Origin: Lomentospora prolificans
Taxonomy: Eukaryota > Ascomycota > Sordariomycetes > Microascales > Microascaceae
Direction: 5' to 3'
Assembly: GCA_029532625.1 (NCBI GenBank)
Contig: JARFXM010000006.1
Coordinates: 1,674,001 to 1,738,000, forward strand
DNA length: 64,000 nt
A model generated the notes under the pieces. The model was given only the letters and a program-made list of their open reading frames with translations, was not told where the DNA came from and did no database searches. The position numbers and the translations under genes are program-made. Shown piece after piece: positions 23,129-34,300 of the stretch; positions within the stretch are counted from its first letter, which is position 1; every line of letters starts with the position of its first letter.

Positions 23129-25056
23129 ATGAAGCGCCTGTCCCGACCCCTGCTTTTCAGGCTTATCATCGCCAACGCCGTTCTCTTCACTATTCTCCTG
23201 ATACTTCTCCTTTGTCTATTGCTGACCCGCAAATCTATAACACAGAAACCCCGGGTTGATTTGGGTTATGCCCAATATGAGGGCCGCTACCTCTCCAATG
23301 GCGTGAACCAGTTTAGAGGGATGCGTTACGCGAGGGCTCCCCTAGATGAGTTAAGATGGCGAGCCCCAAGAGACCCCCGGGACGAAAAGGGTACTCAGCA
23401 GGCTGATACCGTAGGGGACCCAAGCTCTAAAATCCCATTCACCCGTTCTTTCCATTCAAGGTTGACTGACTTTGCCTCTATCCAGTTTGGGCCAAGATGC
23501 TATGGTACGGGCCATGGCGCCTGGAACGGAGCCGAATCGGAGGACTGTCTCTTTGCGAACGTCTGGGCGCCCACCAACGCAACAGAAACATCCAAACTCC
23601 CCGTATGGGTGTATATCCAGGGAGGAGGTAAGCAACAACGGGCGATTCCTTCTTCTATTTTTCCGTTCATATTCGACAAGACTTTTCTCACGCTCCTCCT
23701 ACAGGATATACGGCCAACAGCAATCCTGATTACAGCGGCGCCACAGTTGTGGAAGAGTCGGGTATGAACCTCGTCTTTGTGAACTTCAACTACCGCGTGG
23801 GTCTCTGGGGATTTCTTGCTGGCGAGAAAGTCCGCCAGGACGGTGATCTGAACGTTGGCTTGTTGGATCAGCGCCAACTACTCAAGTGGGTAAAAGCCCA
23901 CATAGCCAAGGTCGGTCCGAGTCGGTAAACACCCTGCTTCCACTGCCAGAGCAGAGCTGATTCTCGTTCAGTTTGGTGGCGACCCCGACCAGGTCATTCT
24001 TCATGGTGTCTCTGCTGGCGCTGGATCCGCGGCCCTCCACCTTACCGCATATGGGGGTCGAGATGACCATCTCTTTTCCGGTATCATGACCCAATCCGTC
24101 TTCTTTCCGCTCCATCCCCGACTTGAGGACCTTGAATATCAGTTCAACAAGACTCTTAAGCTTGCTGGGTGTGAATCCGACGATGATTCTATGGCCTGTC
24201 TCCGAGGGAAGAGTTCGACACAGTTGCAAACGGTGGTCAATCGTGCGTTTGCGTTCCCGGGGAGAACTTCGGCATCGCGTTGGTATTGGACACCATGTGT
24301 GGAAGGAGATATGATCCGAGACCTCCCTTCAACCATGTTTGAACTCGGGAAGTTTATCAAAGTGCCCCTCATGCTCGGCACAGTGACTGATGGTAAGCTA
24401 TCTCCAAGCAGTGTTCGTGAGATGAGGGCTAATAAAGACCGTGTGATAAACTCGCAGAGGGCTCAATATTCTCCCCCAACGCAGAAACAACGGAACAGTT
24501 CGTATCCTTTATCCAGGACAATTTCCCTGGCCTCACAGACTCTTATGCTGAAGAGATGCTCAACCACTACCCTCTGATGGAACCAGTTCCCCAGCACAGC
24601 GCATGGTTCCCATCAACGTACAAGGCATATGGCGAAACAACATTCATCTGCCCCACCAATCTAGTCCTCGACAGCTTTGCCAAGAGCGGCCATTCGGATA
24701 TTATTTGGTCGTACAGGTACAACGTATGGGATATTCAGAACTCTCACCGTGGTGTGGGAGTAACTCACACATTTGACTCCGCGGCTATCTTAGGTCCCGG
24801 AAGCCTGCCGACTCCTTCGAGCTACTTTACGTACAACGCCCCCATTGTCCCTCTGATGATGCACTACTACATTTCTTTCGTGAGGGCGCAGAACCCCAAC
24901 ACATACAAGCACGGACAAGCACCAGAGTGGTCTACGTGGAAGGATGGTGAAAGGCTAATGGTGGAGTTGAACAAGACACGGATGGAGACAGTATCGAACG
25001 GGCAGAAGGACAGATGCGAGTTTTGGAAGGGCATCGCGGGCGATATGCAGCACTGA
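23129..25056 (+). CDS. membrane-anchored type-B carboxylesterase/lipase
   Basis: Four exons (23129-23627, 23705-23910, 23972-24392, 24458-25056) join in phase to 574 residues; the introns are 77, 61 and 65 bases. The protein is a COesterase-family alpha/beta hydrolase that cleaves carboxylic esters. Residues of about 10-33 form a hydrophobic signal anchor, so the enzyme domain probably faces the lumen or outside. The family marks are in order: GxRYA near the start of the domain, SEDCLFANVW with its disulfide cysteine, an oxyanion-loop QGGGY, the nucleophile motif GVSAG (Ser249), the acid in GTVTDEG (Glu376, codon formed across intron 3) and GVTHTF (His479). The full catalytic triad is present and the length is normal, so it should be active. 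The second intron uses a weak donor, GTCGGT, chosen because it restores HIAKFGGDPD. Substrate is unknown and no metabolic cluster surrounds it. An in-frame upstream ATG at 22844 would add 95 residues. Confidence 0.92.
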
Positions 25057-25720
25057 ACTATGCAGCACTGAACATGGGGGCATCATGGCATGCTGCACAC
25101 ACGCTTTGGACCAGCTGATCGAATATTGGTTACGGTAATGATTGATGGCATTCTGGGCGGCGTTCGGGCACTTTTGTTTTCTTATCATATCTATGCTCTG
25201 TACATAGTGCATCGTGACGTATATCAGGTGGCAGTTTGGCGTGGCCCCGGCCAATATCAATAAACAGTAAAGCACACCTGGACTATTTCGGTTCGTCATT
25301 GCGGAAGATGGTGCCCATCAGCAGAATGAAGCTACCATCTTCTGGGTTTGCTCCTCGGAGGTCTCTTCACATGCCTATTACACCATCCATCGCAACTGAT
25401 CGAGGCTGGCAATCAAGGGGAAACATCGCAGCCATTGCAACAGAAACGGGAGGTAAAGGTATTCCCATGGGAATATTAGGTCTCTCGCATCCCCCACCGG
25501 CGCTCTAGACTTGGAGAATAGAGTAAACCTCTCTCCGTCGAGGAAGCGAGGTGCATCTCCCGATGGGGCCCTCGTCTCCACTCCACAATTTCTCAATAAA
25601 AATAAAAAAAGGGCGCGATCCAACAGAACTAAAACTCTCGTGGCATTAAAGCCAGGCCATCCGGCCACACATTAGGCGAAAAAACGCACGTCAGGTTGTC
25701 AATCCGAATAAGGAAAGCAA
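25057..25720. other. spacer between esterase and tRNA
   Basis: It holds the esterase 3' end and the upstream flank of the tRNA. No other gene seen. Confidence 0.6.
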
Positions 25721-25792
25721 TCCCATATGGTGTAACGGTTATCATAATGCCCTCTCAAGGCATAGACCCCGGTTCGACTCCGGGTATGGGAG
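25721..25792 (+). tRNA. tRNA-Glu, anticodon CTC
   Basis: The 72-base sequence folds into a full cloverleaf. The acceptor arms TCCCATA (25721) and TATGGGA (ending 25791) pair perfectly with G as discriminator. The anticodon stem ATGCC/GGCAT encloses the loop CTCTCAA with anticodon CTC, reading GAG. The T arm is CCCGG-TTCGACT-CCGGG and the D arm has the usual GG in TAACGGTTATC. The A box and B box (GGTTCGACTCC) are intact and there is no intron. A T run follows 11 bases downstream. It is a solitary gene and looks functional. Confidence 0.95.
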
Positions 25793-25803
25793 CAACTGGT
25801 TTC

Positions 25804-25809
25804 TTTTTT
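25804..25809 (+). terminator. RNA polymerase III T-run terminator of tRNA-Glu
   Basis: Six T in a row lie 11 bases after the tRNA end, the normal signal for polymerase III to stop. Confidence 0.8.
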
Positions 25810-26009
25810 GCGGCTTTTGTGAGCACACGATCCTCGCAAAGGAAAATCTCTTTTTCTTTTTTTTTTCTAAGGGCCACTCTTGCGCTCAGCTTTATTTATT
25901 TCACCATCTCTTCCAGGGGTATAGCTAGGGACGTGGATGGTTTGCTGGGATAAGGCAGCTCGGATGGTGGAAGTGTGTGCGGGTTGAGGCCATCACAGCC
26001 TCACGATAT

Positions 26010-26031
26010 CTCTCCGTTTACAAACGGAGAG
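26010..26031. repeat. 10-bp inverted repeat with two-base centre
   Basis: CTCTCCGTTT at 26010-26019 is mirrored by AAACGGAGAG at 26022-26031. It lies about 220 bases after the tRNA, at the edge of an AT-rich island that also holds ACTCCA-AA-TGGAGT at 26110-26123 and TTATATGA/TCATATAA arms. The cluster may be a relic of a mobile element near a tRNA gene, which is only inference. Confidence 0.7.
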
Positions 26032-26249
26032 GGTAATACGCACAACTAGACGTAGTTATATACCCATAAATCTTCTAATCTTCCAAAAAGTAGAGGAAAT
26101 TAACTCTATACTCCAAATGGAGTTGTCTAGATGGGCCCGGAACAGGGTTGAAGCTTTCCGTTATATGAGATCATGTTCATTGTGGAGGTAATAGACGTAT
26201 ATCATATAATAGACCATTCCCTCTTCTAATTCACTAATTCATAGTTTAG

Positions 26250-26265
26250 AAAAAAAAAAAAAAAA
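26250..26265. repeat. poly-A tract of 16 bases
   Basis: Sixteen A at the end of the AT-rich island that begins after the inverted repeat at 26010. It could mark the 3' end of an old retroposed copy, but no upstream coding relic is recognisable. Confidence 0.8.
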
Positions 26266-29200
26266 GGTATCCAACAGATCTAGAGGCTTGTTTAACGCGG
26301 CGAAGAGCCCTCCTTAGAGATAGGAATCACCAAGGAGCCAGGGTGTTGGTCATCCAAACTTGAGAAGCCTCTGTTCCTCTCAGCTTAAGCGCAATCGAGA
26401 TTACAGTCTCTCCGCGTCTGAAAGACAGAACTCCGGGCGCTACACGGATTTGGTGTTCCAAGGAGAGACATAGAGCCGGAGCAAGACCACAAATGGGTAG
26501 AGTCTGGAAGCGACGCTCTCATCGCCCCCAGAACCATACTCGCCGCGCATTGAGACGCAAACTACCCTCATCTCGCTCCATTCATTCTTCCGTATCCCAC
26601 GTTGCCTGACCTTGCCGAACATACGGGGGTACATATACCCACGCATGAAGAATGGCTCAGTCTACGGCTACAGCTCGGCGAAGGACACACGGAATAAGCC
26701 CTCAATGATAGGGTCGCAGATCATCAGACTGTCTCCCACCTTGCATGACACCGAATATGAATGCCATCTCGACTATTCCTCTTGCATCTGGTCTCTTGCG
26801 TATATCTCGGGGGTGTGCGCATTTCCATGAGCATCATCGATACTGTTAACCTGTCGGTTTGAGTCTCTGTCAAGATCGGCCGCCGCGGGGGGGGAAAGAG
26901 TATTCTCATCCGCGGTTTCAATATATTGGAGGAACCGTTCTTCGAGATGCGCTTCAATTTTTCTCAGTCGACGCCATGCCGTCTAAGTTCCTAGAATCTT
27001 CACCGGGGAACGACTCCGGAGTACGAGAAAGCATTCTCCTCCGCCCGCCTCGCAGGATCGCAAACGTTGTCCACCTCCTCTGCGACAATAATGCGGTCGT
27101 GGAACGACCTCAAGACGTCAGGACCTCGGGTCGCAGCAAAAAGTATATCGACCTATCCTTGGCGTCTTTGCTCAGAATGCCGATTCTTCGCATCGCCTAG
27201 TACCGACTGGATGATCCCCTGGCTGCTTTCTGGCGTGTCGTCTCTGAATGAGAATTCTCCTGCCGAACCGCCTCCCACATGCCTACACCTCCTTTCCCAC
27301 TTTACTCATCAGGTCTTTTTACACGACAAGAATAGCATCATGCAAATTGCAAAACCAAAGAATGGCGATTCAATCTCCGGCCGTTTGGGACTCTGCACGT
27401 GGCTGTATCAGACTCGCGGCCCACGTGTAAGGGGAATATCGTTAATGAGAACTCCTCGCCAGAGAAGGCCGAGCCGTCTTAGGAGCGAGCACCTCGCTTA
27501 GCTGCGCCATAGGGGACAAGGAGCGAACGGTAAGATAGGAGCGTTCGGAGGACGGTTTTCGGTCGAGGTCCAAGGGGGAACCCGATCTGACCTGATCTGC
27601 TCCCCTTCACCTCATCCTCCGAATTCCATCTTAAAACTTCAGCATCATCTACTGAGGTGCCGACACAGCCCATGATGCTCGGATGAATAGAAGCATATTC
27701 GCCCAAATTCCTTGGCTGTCCGAGTCCTCCCAAATCCGACTATCCAAGCGCACAGTCTTCACGGACACACATCTGCATTCCGAGCGGGCATAAGCCCACC
27801 CAGCTCCCTTGCTCAACAAGGAATAAACTGTCAGCAAGGGCTTCAAAGCGTACATTAGAAAAGCAACGCCCAGAATCTGGGGAGCAGGTGTGCAGAATAG
27901 CTACCGTTACATGCCGATCCCAGATCCCCACCGCTCGTCCTCTTGACCACGGCTAGCAAAAGATCATGATGGGTGGATGATGCCCTCTTTTTCCAGGTTG
28001 CAGTAGAGTCGCGTTTGGTTTGCCACTGCAACACAACTCAGGTTCGCCCCCATGGGCCCCAAATGGCTCTCGCAAAACGTAGAAGCTGCAGCGCACGCTC
28101 TAGAAACCCACTTAGATAGTCAACGAGTCAATCCATGACACCGTCGAAAAGTCCGGGGCTGCATGTGATCTACGCTACGGAGAGGCGAACACACTGACCC
28201 TCTCTGTCCTCGCGCCGCTTGTGTCTTTTTCTCTACCACCTTTTCGTACTCAAAGCGGGGTGTCTCGCTCCGCGAGGTTAGTTGGCCCGCTGCTCGCCTG
28301 GCCTCGATTCTTTCCATCGCTTCGACGTTCTATCCGAGACCCCTCTTGCGGCCCCTCCAACAAAGGTCCGAGCGTGGGGTTGCCAACGACCACCAAGTGG
28401 AAACACGAATGCTGCACTCTAGTGTAGTTGTTAGATCTGCGACTTTAGTTCGCGCGCCTCTAAAAAAAAAAAAAGTGCCCAAACGCACTTGGACGGAATC
28501 TTTTGCAGGCCATTGCAAATCTATGACGAGAGAAGAAAGAGCTTAAAGCAGGGGCAAGGCGGCACGCCACCGCCAGGATTCAGCTCGCGATAACCCTGAC
28601 CTGAGTCGATGGCGCAAGGGGTTGACGAGGTGCAAAACTGGACAGGTGGGGAGGCATCACGACAAGCTATCGCTCATTTATCGCTCATTGGGAATAGATG
28701 GCATCCAATGTCCCTCAACGGCCCCTCGCAGACCGGAGCAAGGTGCCGTTGCTACTATTGACCACGTCCCAAACATTATAGTATGTGCAGCATCTGGAAC
28801 TCTGGACTAGGGGGCTTGCATAATCTGGTAGAGAGAAAACATACGTCTTGAAAGAGGGGCTGTGAACCGAGTGTCGATCAGAGCGGGACTTAGAAGCCTT
28901 CGGCTATCACATTTTGTAGTCGAGAATGTGCCTGCCGCCTCGCTTGCTGCGTTGCTTATATGGAATGGTCCTGCTATATTACATGTAAGGCGTAGACAGG
29001 TGGGTGCGGGAAGCCCACAACTGATTCGGTAGGTGTGTGGTGAGACGAGTTATATCTATTCTCAATCATTCTTGCGACATGGGTCAGTGGTTGCTGGATG
29101 CACCAGGTGCATTTCCGTCTTAAAGGAATATTGGACTGATGTTTTGAGGTACCTCGATGCAGTGAATTCACTCTTGAAGAGGCGGCCGTAGATGGCACTG

Positions 29201-30675
29201 CAGGAACTTCTTCTTGCATAGAGAACCATGGAATCAATCCTTGCTTCGGGTTGGGGGTCGAAAATACAACCACCATCCACAGTCTCGACATAGCAGCAAT
29301 AAATCTGAAGTCATCACCCTTGCGTCCGTTACGATCCAGAGCTGGCAATGTTCCGAAGTGTCAAAGCCCGTGGGAACCACCAGCTCTCTGTCCTACGTGT
29401 GCGGGCGGACTGGCGGGCGGATGGGCGAGATTGAGAGGTGTTATTAGACTCCGGCATTGATGTTGGGGCCGATCACAATCCATCAACGCCCTCGACAAGA
29501 GGACGACGTCGATCACCTCCGACGTCGCAGCGTTCCTGTCGATCGGGAGTATCTGGCACCCGGGTTTTTGCTCTTCCTACTCTTCCTAACCCCTCATCTT
29601 CGCCCTAAAGCCCGGTAACTGACCCTTGTGGTTGTGTGATGTACCTAATTGTTTTGCATTCAGCAAAGTGACGAAAGGTGAATCTTAGACTTCGGGCGAC
29701 TTTTGTGGCAAGCAGCCGGTGTTCCTCTTCCCGAATGGTGACGACAGTGTTGACGGAACACGACAATGGCGAACCAAAGGAGTAGACCGTCCGATCCGTG
29801 ACTGATTCATTCGTGTTGTCTGTTGGTGGAAAATGGCAGAAGAGCGGCACACTATGACATTTACTGGGGACTGGATTCCAAAAAAAAATGTGGCTACTCA
29901 AGGCCTGCCTGCATAGGCCGCGTACCGCGCCATGGTTTCGCCCACCTGAAGCAACGACGAAATCCGCCGGTCTGGGCAGGACGTCGGAGTGGACGCCCGC
30001 TCTCCACTACAAGTGGTACAAGTAAGAACTAACGGGCATACGAGCAAGCATGGGGCAGCGAGAGGCAAATATGAAGACGAAAAAGGCCGTATCTTGACAG
30101 CAGCGGACAGCCATCGCTGGAATAGCTGCAGGCCAACGTATCTGGGCTGGCGGACTCGCCACTGGCGGTGGGGTACCTCAGGGCTGAACACCCAGGCGGT
30201 GCCCGCCTGGTCTAGGTCCCACGAATGCACCGCCCGCGCTGAGCTTTGATTCCGGTAGTTTTGCTGCATGGTTGGTATTTTTGCTCCTACTGGCCTCACG
30301 GCATCGAGGCCGCCCAAATCACAGCACGGCCTATGGGAACGACGCAACCAAGCGGAGATAGGGAGTGCGTCTAGGAAAACCCGCCAGTACGCGTCAAAAC
30401 GAGCCAGCTCGCAAGTGGAAACGCCCTCTCTTGGTTTCTACCAGCACCCTGAGGGCCGGACGATGCTCGGAGCGAGAATTGGCAACCCTAGGGTGGATTC
30501 CGTCGGGTGGGGGCTCCTTCAAGCTTGGGACGGTAGGGGTTGAGCGGCAATCCAAGGCTGGGGCAGCTGAGCTCACAGACCCGTACCACAAACCTTCACC
30601 TTCGAAGCTCTATCAGGACCATCGGCACAGCAGAGTTGGAACCCCGAGGTAAGGGGGTGAAAGATTTGGGGGGGA

Positions 30676-30713
30676 GAAGAAGAAGAAGAAGAAGAAGAAG
30701 AAAAAGAAGAAGC
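30676..30713. repeat. GAA trinucleotide repeat
   Basis: About eleven GAA units with one AAA interruption near the end, in DNA without a recognised gene. Pure purine on the plus strand, so able to form triplex DNA. Confidence 0.85.
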
Positions 30714-31289
30714 CCTTCAAAATTTCGACTTACTGTTTCGCTTTCCCGTGCTGGAAGGGTGTAGACGGCTCGGAAATTCCTACGATGTACTATGTTGCTA
30801 GCTCTTGTTCATTCTCCAGTCGCACCACTCCGAGTTCTAAGTCTTTCTTCTTTTTCTCTCTGGTGCCACCGTGGATGCAGGCGGAGCTGAGGTGCAGGTA
30901 CGAAAACGCAGGACTGCAAAGGGGGAGGGCAAGCCGAAGGCGCCGCAGGGAAGCCTTTCCCTTCCCTCCCACACTCAGTGCTCTATTCGTATGTATCAAG
31001 ATACTTTAGTCCACAATGGCGCTGCAAGTACCCATCTGGTGAGGGCCTCGGTCGATCCACCATGTCCTTGAGGGAAAAAATAAAAGTGTGTACATGAGTG
31101 CAGAGTGATGGGACGTGATTGCCCGGGGACCAGGCGGAAAGCAAACACACGGATCTGCCCCTCCGCGGTCATCGCGTCGGAGAGGTCGGGTACCATAGTG
31201 TCTGAACCAACAACTTCGTGCTAAACCCGGGCTGCCCGGAGAAGGAGCCGGTTTGCTGGAGAAGACGACTCCGGGACTTGCTATGCCTG

Positions 31290-31319
31290 AGCCCCTCTCG
31301 CCTCGGTCGAGAAGGGGCT
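31290..31319. repeat. GC-rich hairpin with trailing T run
   Basis: AGCCCCTCTCG (31290-31300) pairs with CGAGAAGGGGCT (31308-31319) with a single-base bulge around a seven-base loop, and TTT follows. This is a second terminator-like structure in gene-free DNA, unrelated in sequence to the one at 9517. Confidence 0.65.
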
Positions 31320-34300
31320 TTTCGCTGCAAGGAAAAAGTTGTGCCAAGGCATTCCCCAATCACATCAATCTATTCAGCAGAGTTTTTTTCTCTGTTTCCA
31401 TGTTGCTCCGTTCCTGCATGAAGAGGCTGGTTCAACCCCAAAAGCCAATGCAACGCTGGGCAGGAACAGGCAGTGTTTCCCAATCTGGCTCAATGGTGTC
31501 TGTGGGATAATCGGAAACAGCAAAACTTGCGCAGCCTACGTTTAGAGTACTGTGCGAGCTTTTAACAGCGGAGGGATCCATGGATGGCGGAGCTGTGTTA
31601 GTTGGGGGGCTAGGAGTAAGAAGTGGAATGGGGGAGCGAAGACTATTATTGTTTTCTCTTTCTCGTCCCTCCACGTCCTCTTCCGCGAGACGAGGATTGA
31701 ATGGAATGCATGTTCGGCATCGATGAATTCCCCTTGCTTAGACTAATAATTTGTGTGTGAAAACGATTGTGATGGTACATACGCAGGCGGTGCGCGTTTT
31801 TTGCCTCCACAGTGGCCATATATAACTCACTGTGCACCTGCATCTTGATGCATGCACGCGCAATCACCGTCAGCGGAAGGGTGTGAAATGGTGCTGAGGA
31901 GGACACAGTCGTACTGGGCTGTTGGTGATAGGTTTGGATTCCTACTCGCATCGATGGATGCGGACCGACGCACAAGCAATAAACACTCTGGCGTGTGATC
32001 GATTGATCCATCAATGACGCTAGGAGCGGTAGGTTTGGTTCTGCAACAAGCGACCAATGGATATCGGCTAGTCAGGAACTCTCTTTAACCTTTTTCGGTG
32101 CGCTACACTACGATACTGTTCGTCGTGTGTTCCTCAGTGGCTGTTGGGTTTTCGCTACGGGGGTAGTATTCCCACTTAACCTCAGAGTTCCAGTTTTCTG
32201 AAACACACTTTATTTTTTCTCAAAGCCGTTGCTAGAATGGATGCGTAAGTGCATACAACACTTACCCGATCGAGCAACATCAAAAGGAAGCACAGAAAGA
32301 AGAAAAACCAAACAAGATTGTTGAGCAGCGGAGTCGCTCGATACCTACAGTTTGGCTATCGTCGTAATCGTAGCAGCATTCACCCTCTTTAGTGCCTCTC
32401 GTCCTCAGAGCCATCGATGTACCGGCACCCGGTCTTGCGTTGTCTCGGAAAGCGCTCATCATCGCTGCTCTCCGTTAATCATCGTGCCTGGGATTCAAGC
32501 AAGAAGAGCGACAATGCATACTTAGGAAAGAGTCGGGTTGGCTGGTACCGCTCTCTGGTTTATCTTGGGCTATCGTGGGCGAAGATGAGGGTCGCGGTGC
32601 CGTCTAATCTCTCCCCAAGACCTCCGATAGTAGGAGGCCTTTATCGATACCACTTTGATATCTTAGATCGCGGGGGTCTGTGTCGAGCTGAATGATCCTT
32701 CCACATTGCTGTCATTGACCCCGGTTTTAGACAGTTGACCCAAGGAAAACCGCTTGTTAGTCGACAATGATGGGTAGTGTTCGATGCGTTGTGTTTGAAT
32801 GGATCATTGTAACCGCTCAGATTGTCTCTGGTCTCTGATTAGGATACATTGTCTCGGCTCTCTGGGGACATTGTCTCTGTGCATATCAATCGTGTGAGTT
32901 TGGGCTCAGATCCATTTCTCTCGGTCCTTGGAGGCAGTCTTAGTGGGTCGGGAAGGGCCTGGCTGGCCAGGCGCTGCTCTGGCTTGTGCTTCAAGCCGGT
33001 TTGAACCCGCCGGCTCAGCACTGGTGCAGACATTGAGTACCCTGCTGGATGGCACCGGCTAGGCGGCAAAGAACTGAGGATTGGAGTGTCCTGTGCCGCC
33101 CGACCCCCTAACTCCACCCCTGCGTCCACCTTTCTCTTTTTTTTTTTTCCCACTTCTGAGCAGGGCAGCGAGAAAGTTTAGTGTGAAGATTGCTTTTTCC
33201 CTCGACCAGGGTTTCGTATCGTCGGGTGGGGTTTTTCTCTTACGTTACTATCTGATATCCTGTCACTTTTCCCATCCACTTACACCATCGCTGGCGTCCT
33301 TTTCCGCGGCGTCCGTTCGAGACCCAGTTTGCGGTCAGTGAGTGGGGTTGCAGGAACCCTCTGTCGGGCTGTTCTCAACGGCAAATGGCACGAAATCTCT
33401 GATAAAAGGTGTCATGATCTCAAGCAACAAAGGAAAGAAAGAAGATAGAAAGCCCTGCCCAACCGAGCCCCCCCCGGCCGGTATCATACCAAACTGCACG
33501 AGCCTACAGTAGCGTGGTGGGTTCTATTGGCGGGGAGCGGTAGTGTAGATACGGGTGCGTGGGTTATTTTGCGATACACGGGCACAAGAGACGAGAAAGA
33601 CGATCCGCTGGGAGGGAAGGGAATTTTCAGTCGCTGCTGGGCCTAGACCGAGTGCCTGGCCGTTTTGCTCCGAAGATCTGGCTCGTATCGACGAGCGAAC
33701 TATTAGATACGGATGGTTGGGGTGCTATTCCCCCCATCCCCCCGGAATGCACGACCGAAGGCGCGCTGCTGAGGTAGTAAGCGACGCCCGCAAAACGGCA
33801 AGCTTCGGTCATCTAGAAACTCATCAAGCTGGCTATATTTCGAGTGATGGGAGGTTGAGTGGTGATGGGCGGCCACTAGAAATCATCGAAACCAGCACAT
33901 TTCGTGGCCTCTGGCGTCATTGTTAGTCTGGAACGAGACGACAACCAGCCCAAGTGCCCCGGCTAGACTAGCCTCTCCAGCTGCTCGGTCTCTTGAAGAT
34001 CAGTGCTTCGTGAGGCTGGACCTAGAGCATGTACCTCTGTTGCGCGAGAAATGACGATGACCGTCCTTGAGTACACCTTGCGAATGTGTGGTACCTAGCA
34101 CCGTGCCGTATTTCTCGAACTATCCGAAGGATACATTCGCGTAAGGAAATGTGGAATATCACGCGTTGCTCTCGTGCCTTGAGTTTCTTGAGAATCCCGG
34201 TCAAGCTGCAGCGTTTCCAAGTGAGAGAGATTAGGCAAGTGAAAAGCGGGATGAAGATGGTAAATCCCGCGATGGCGCGTTCGCCAACCCTCCCCCCACA

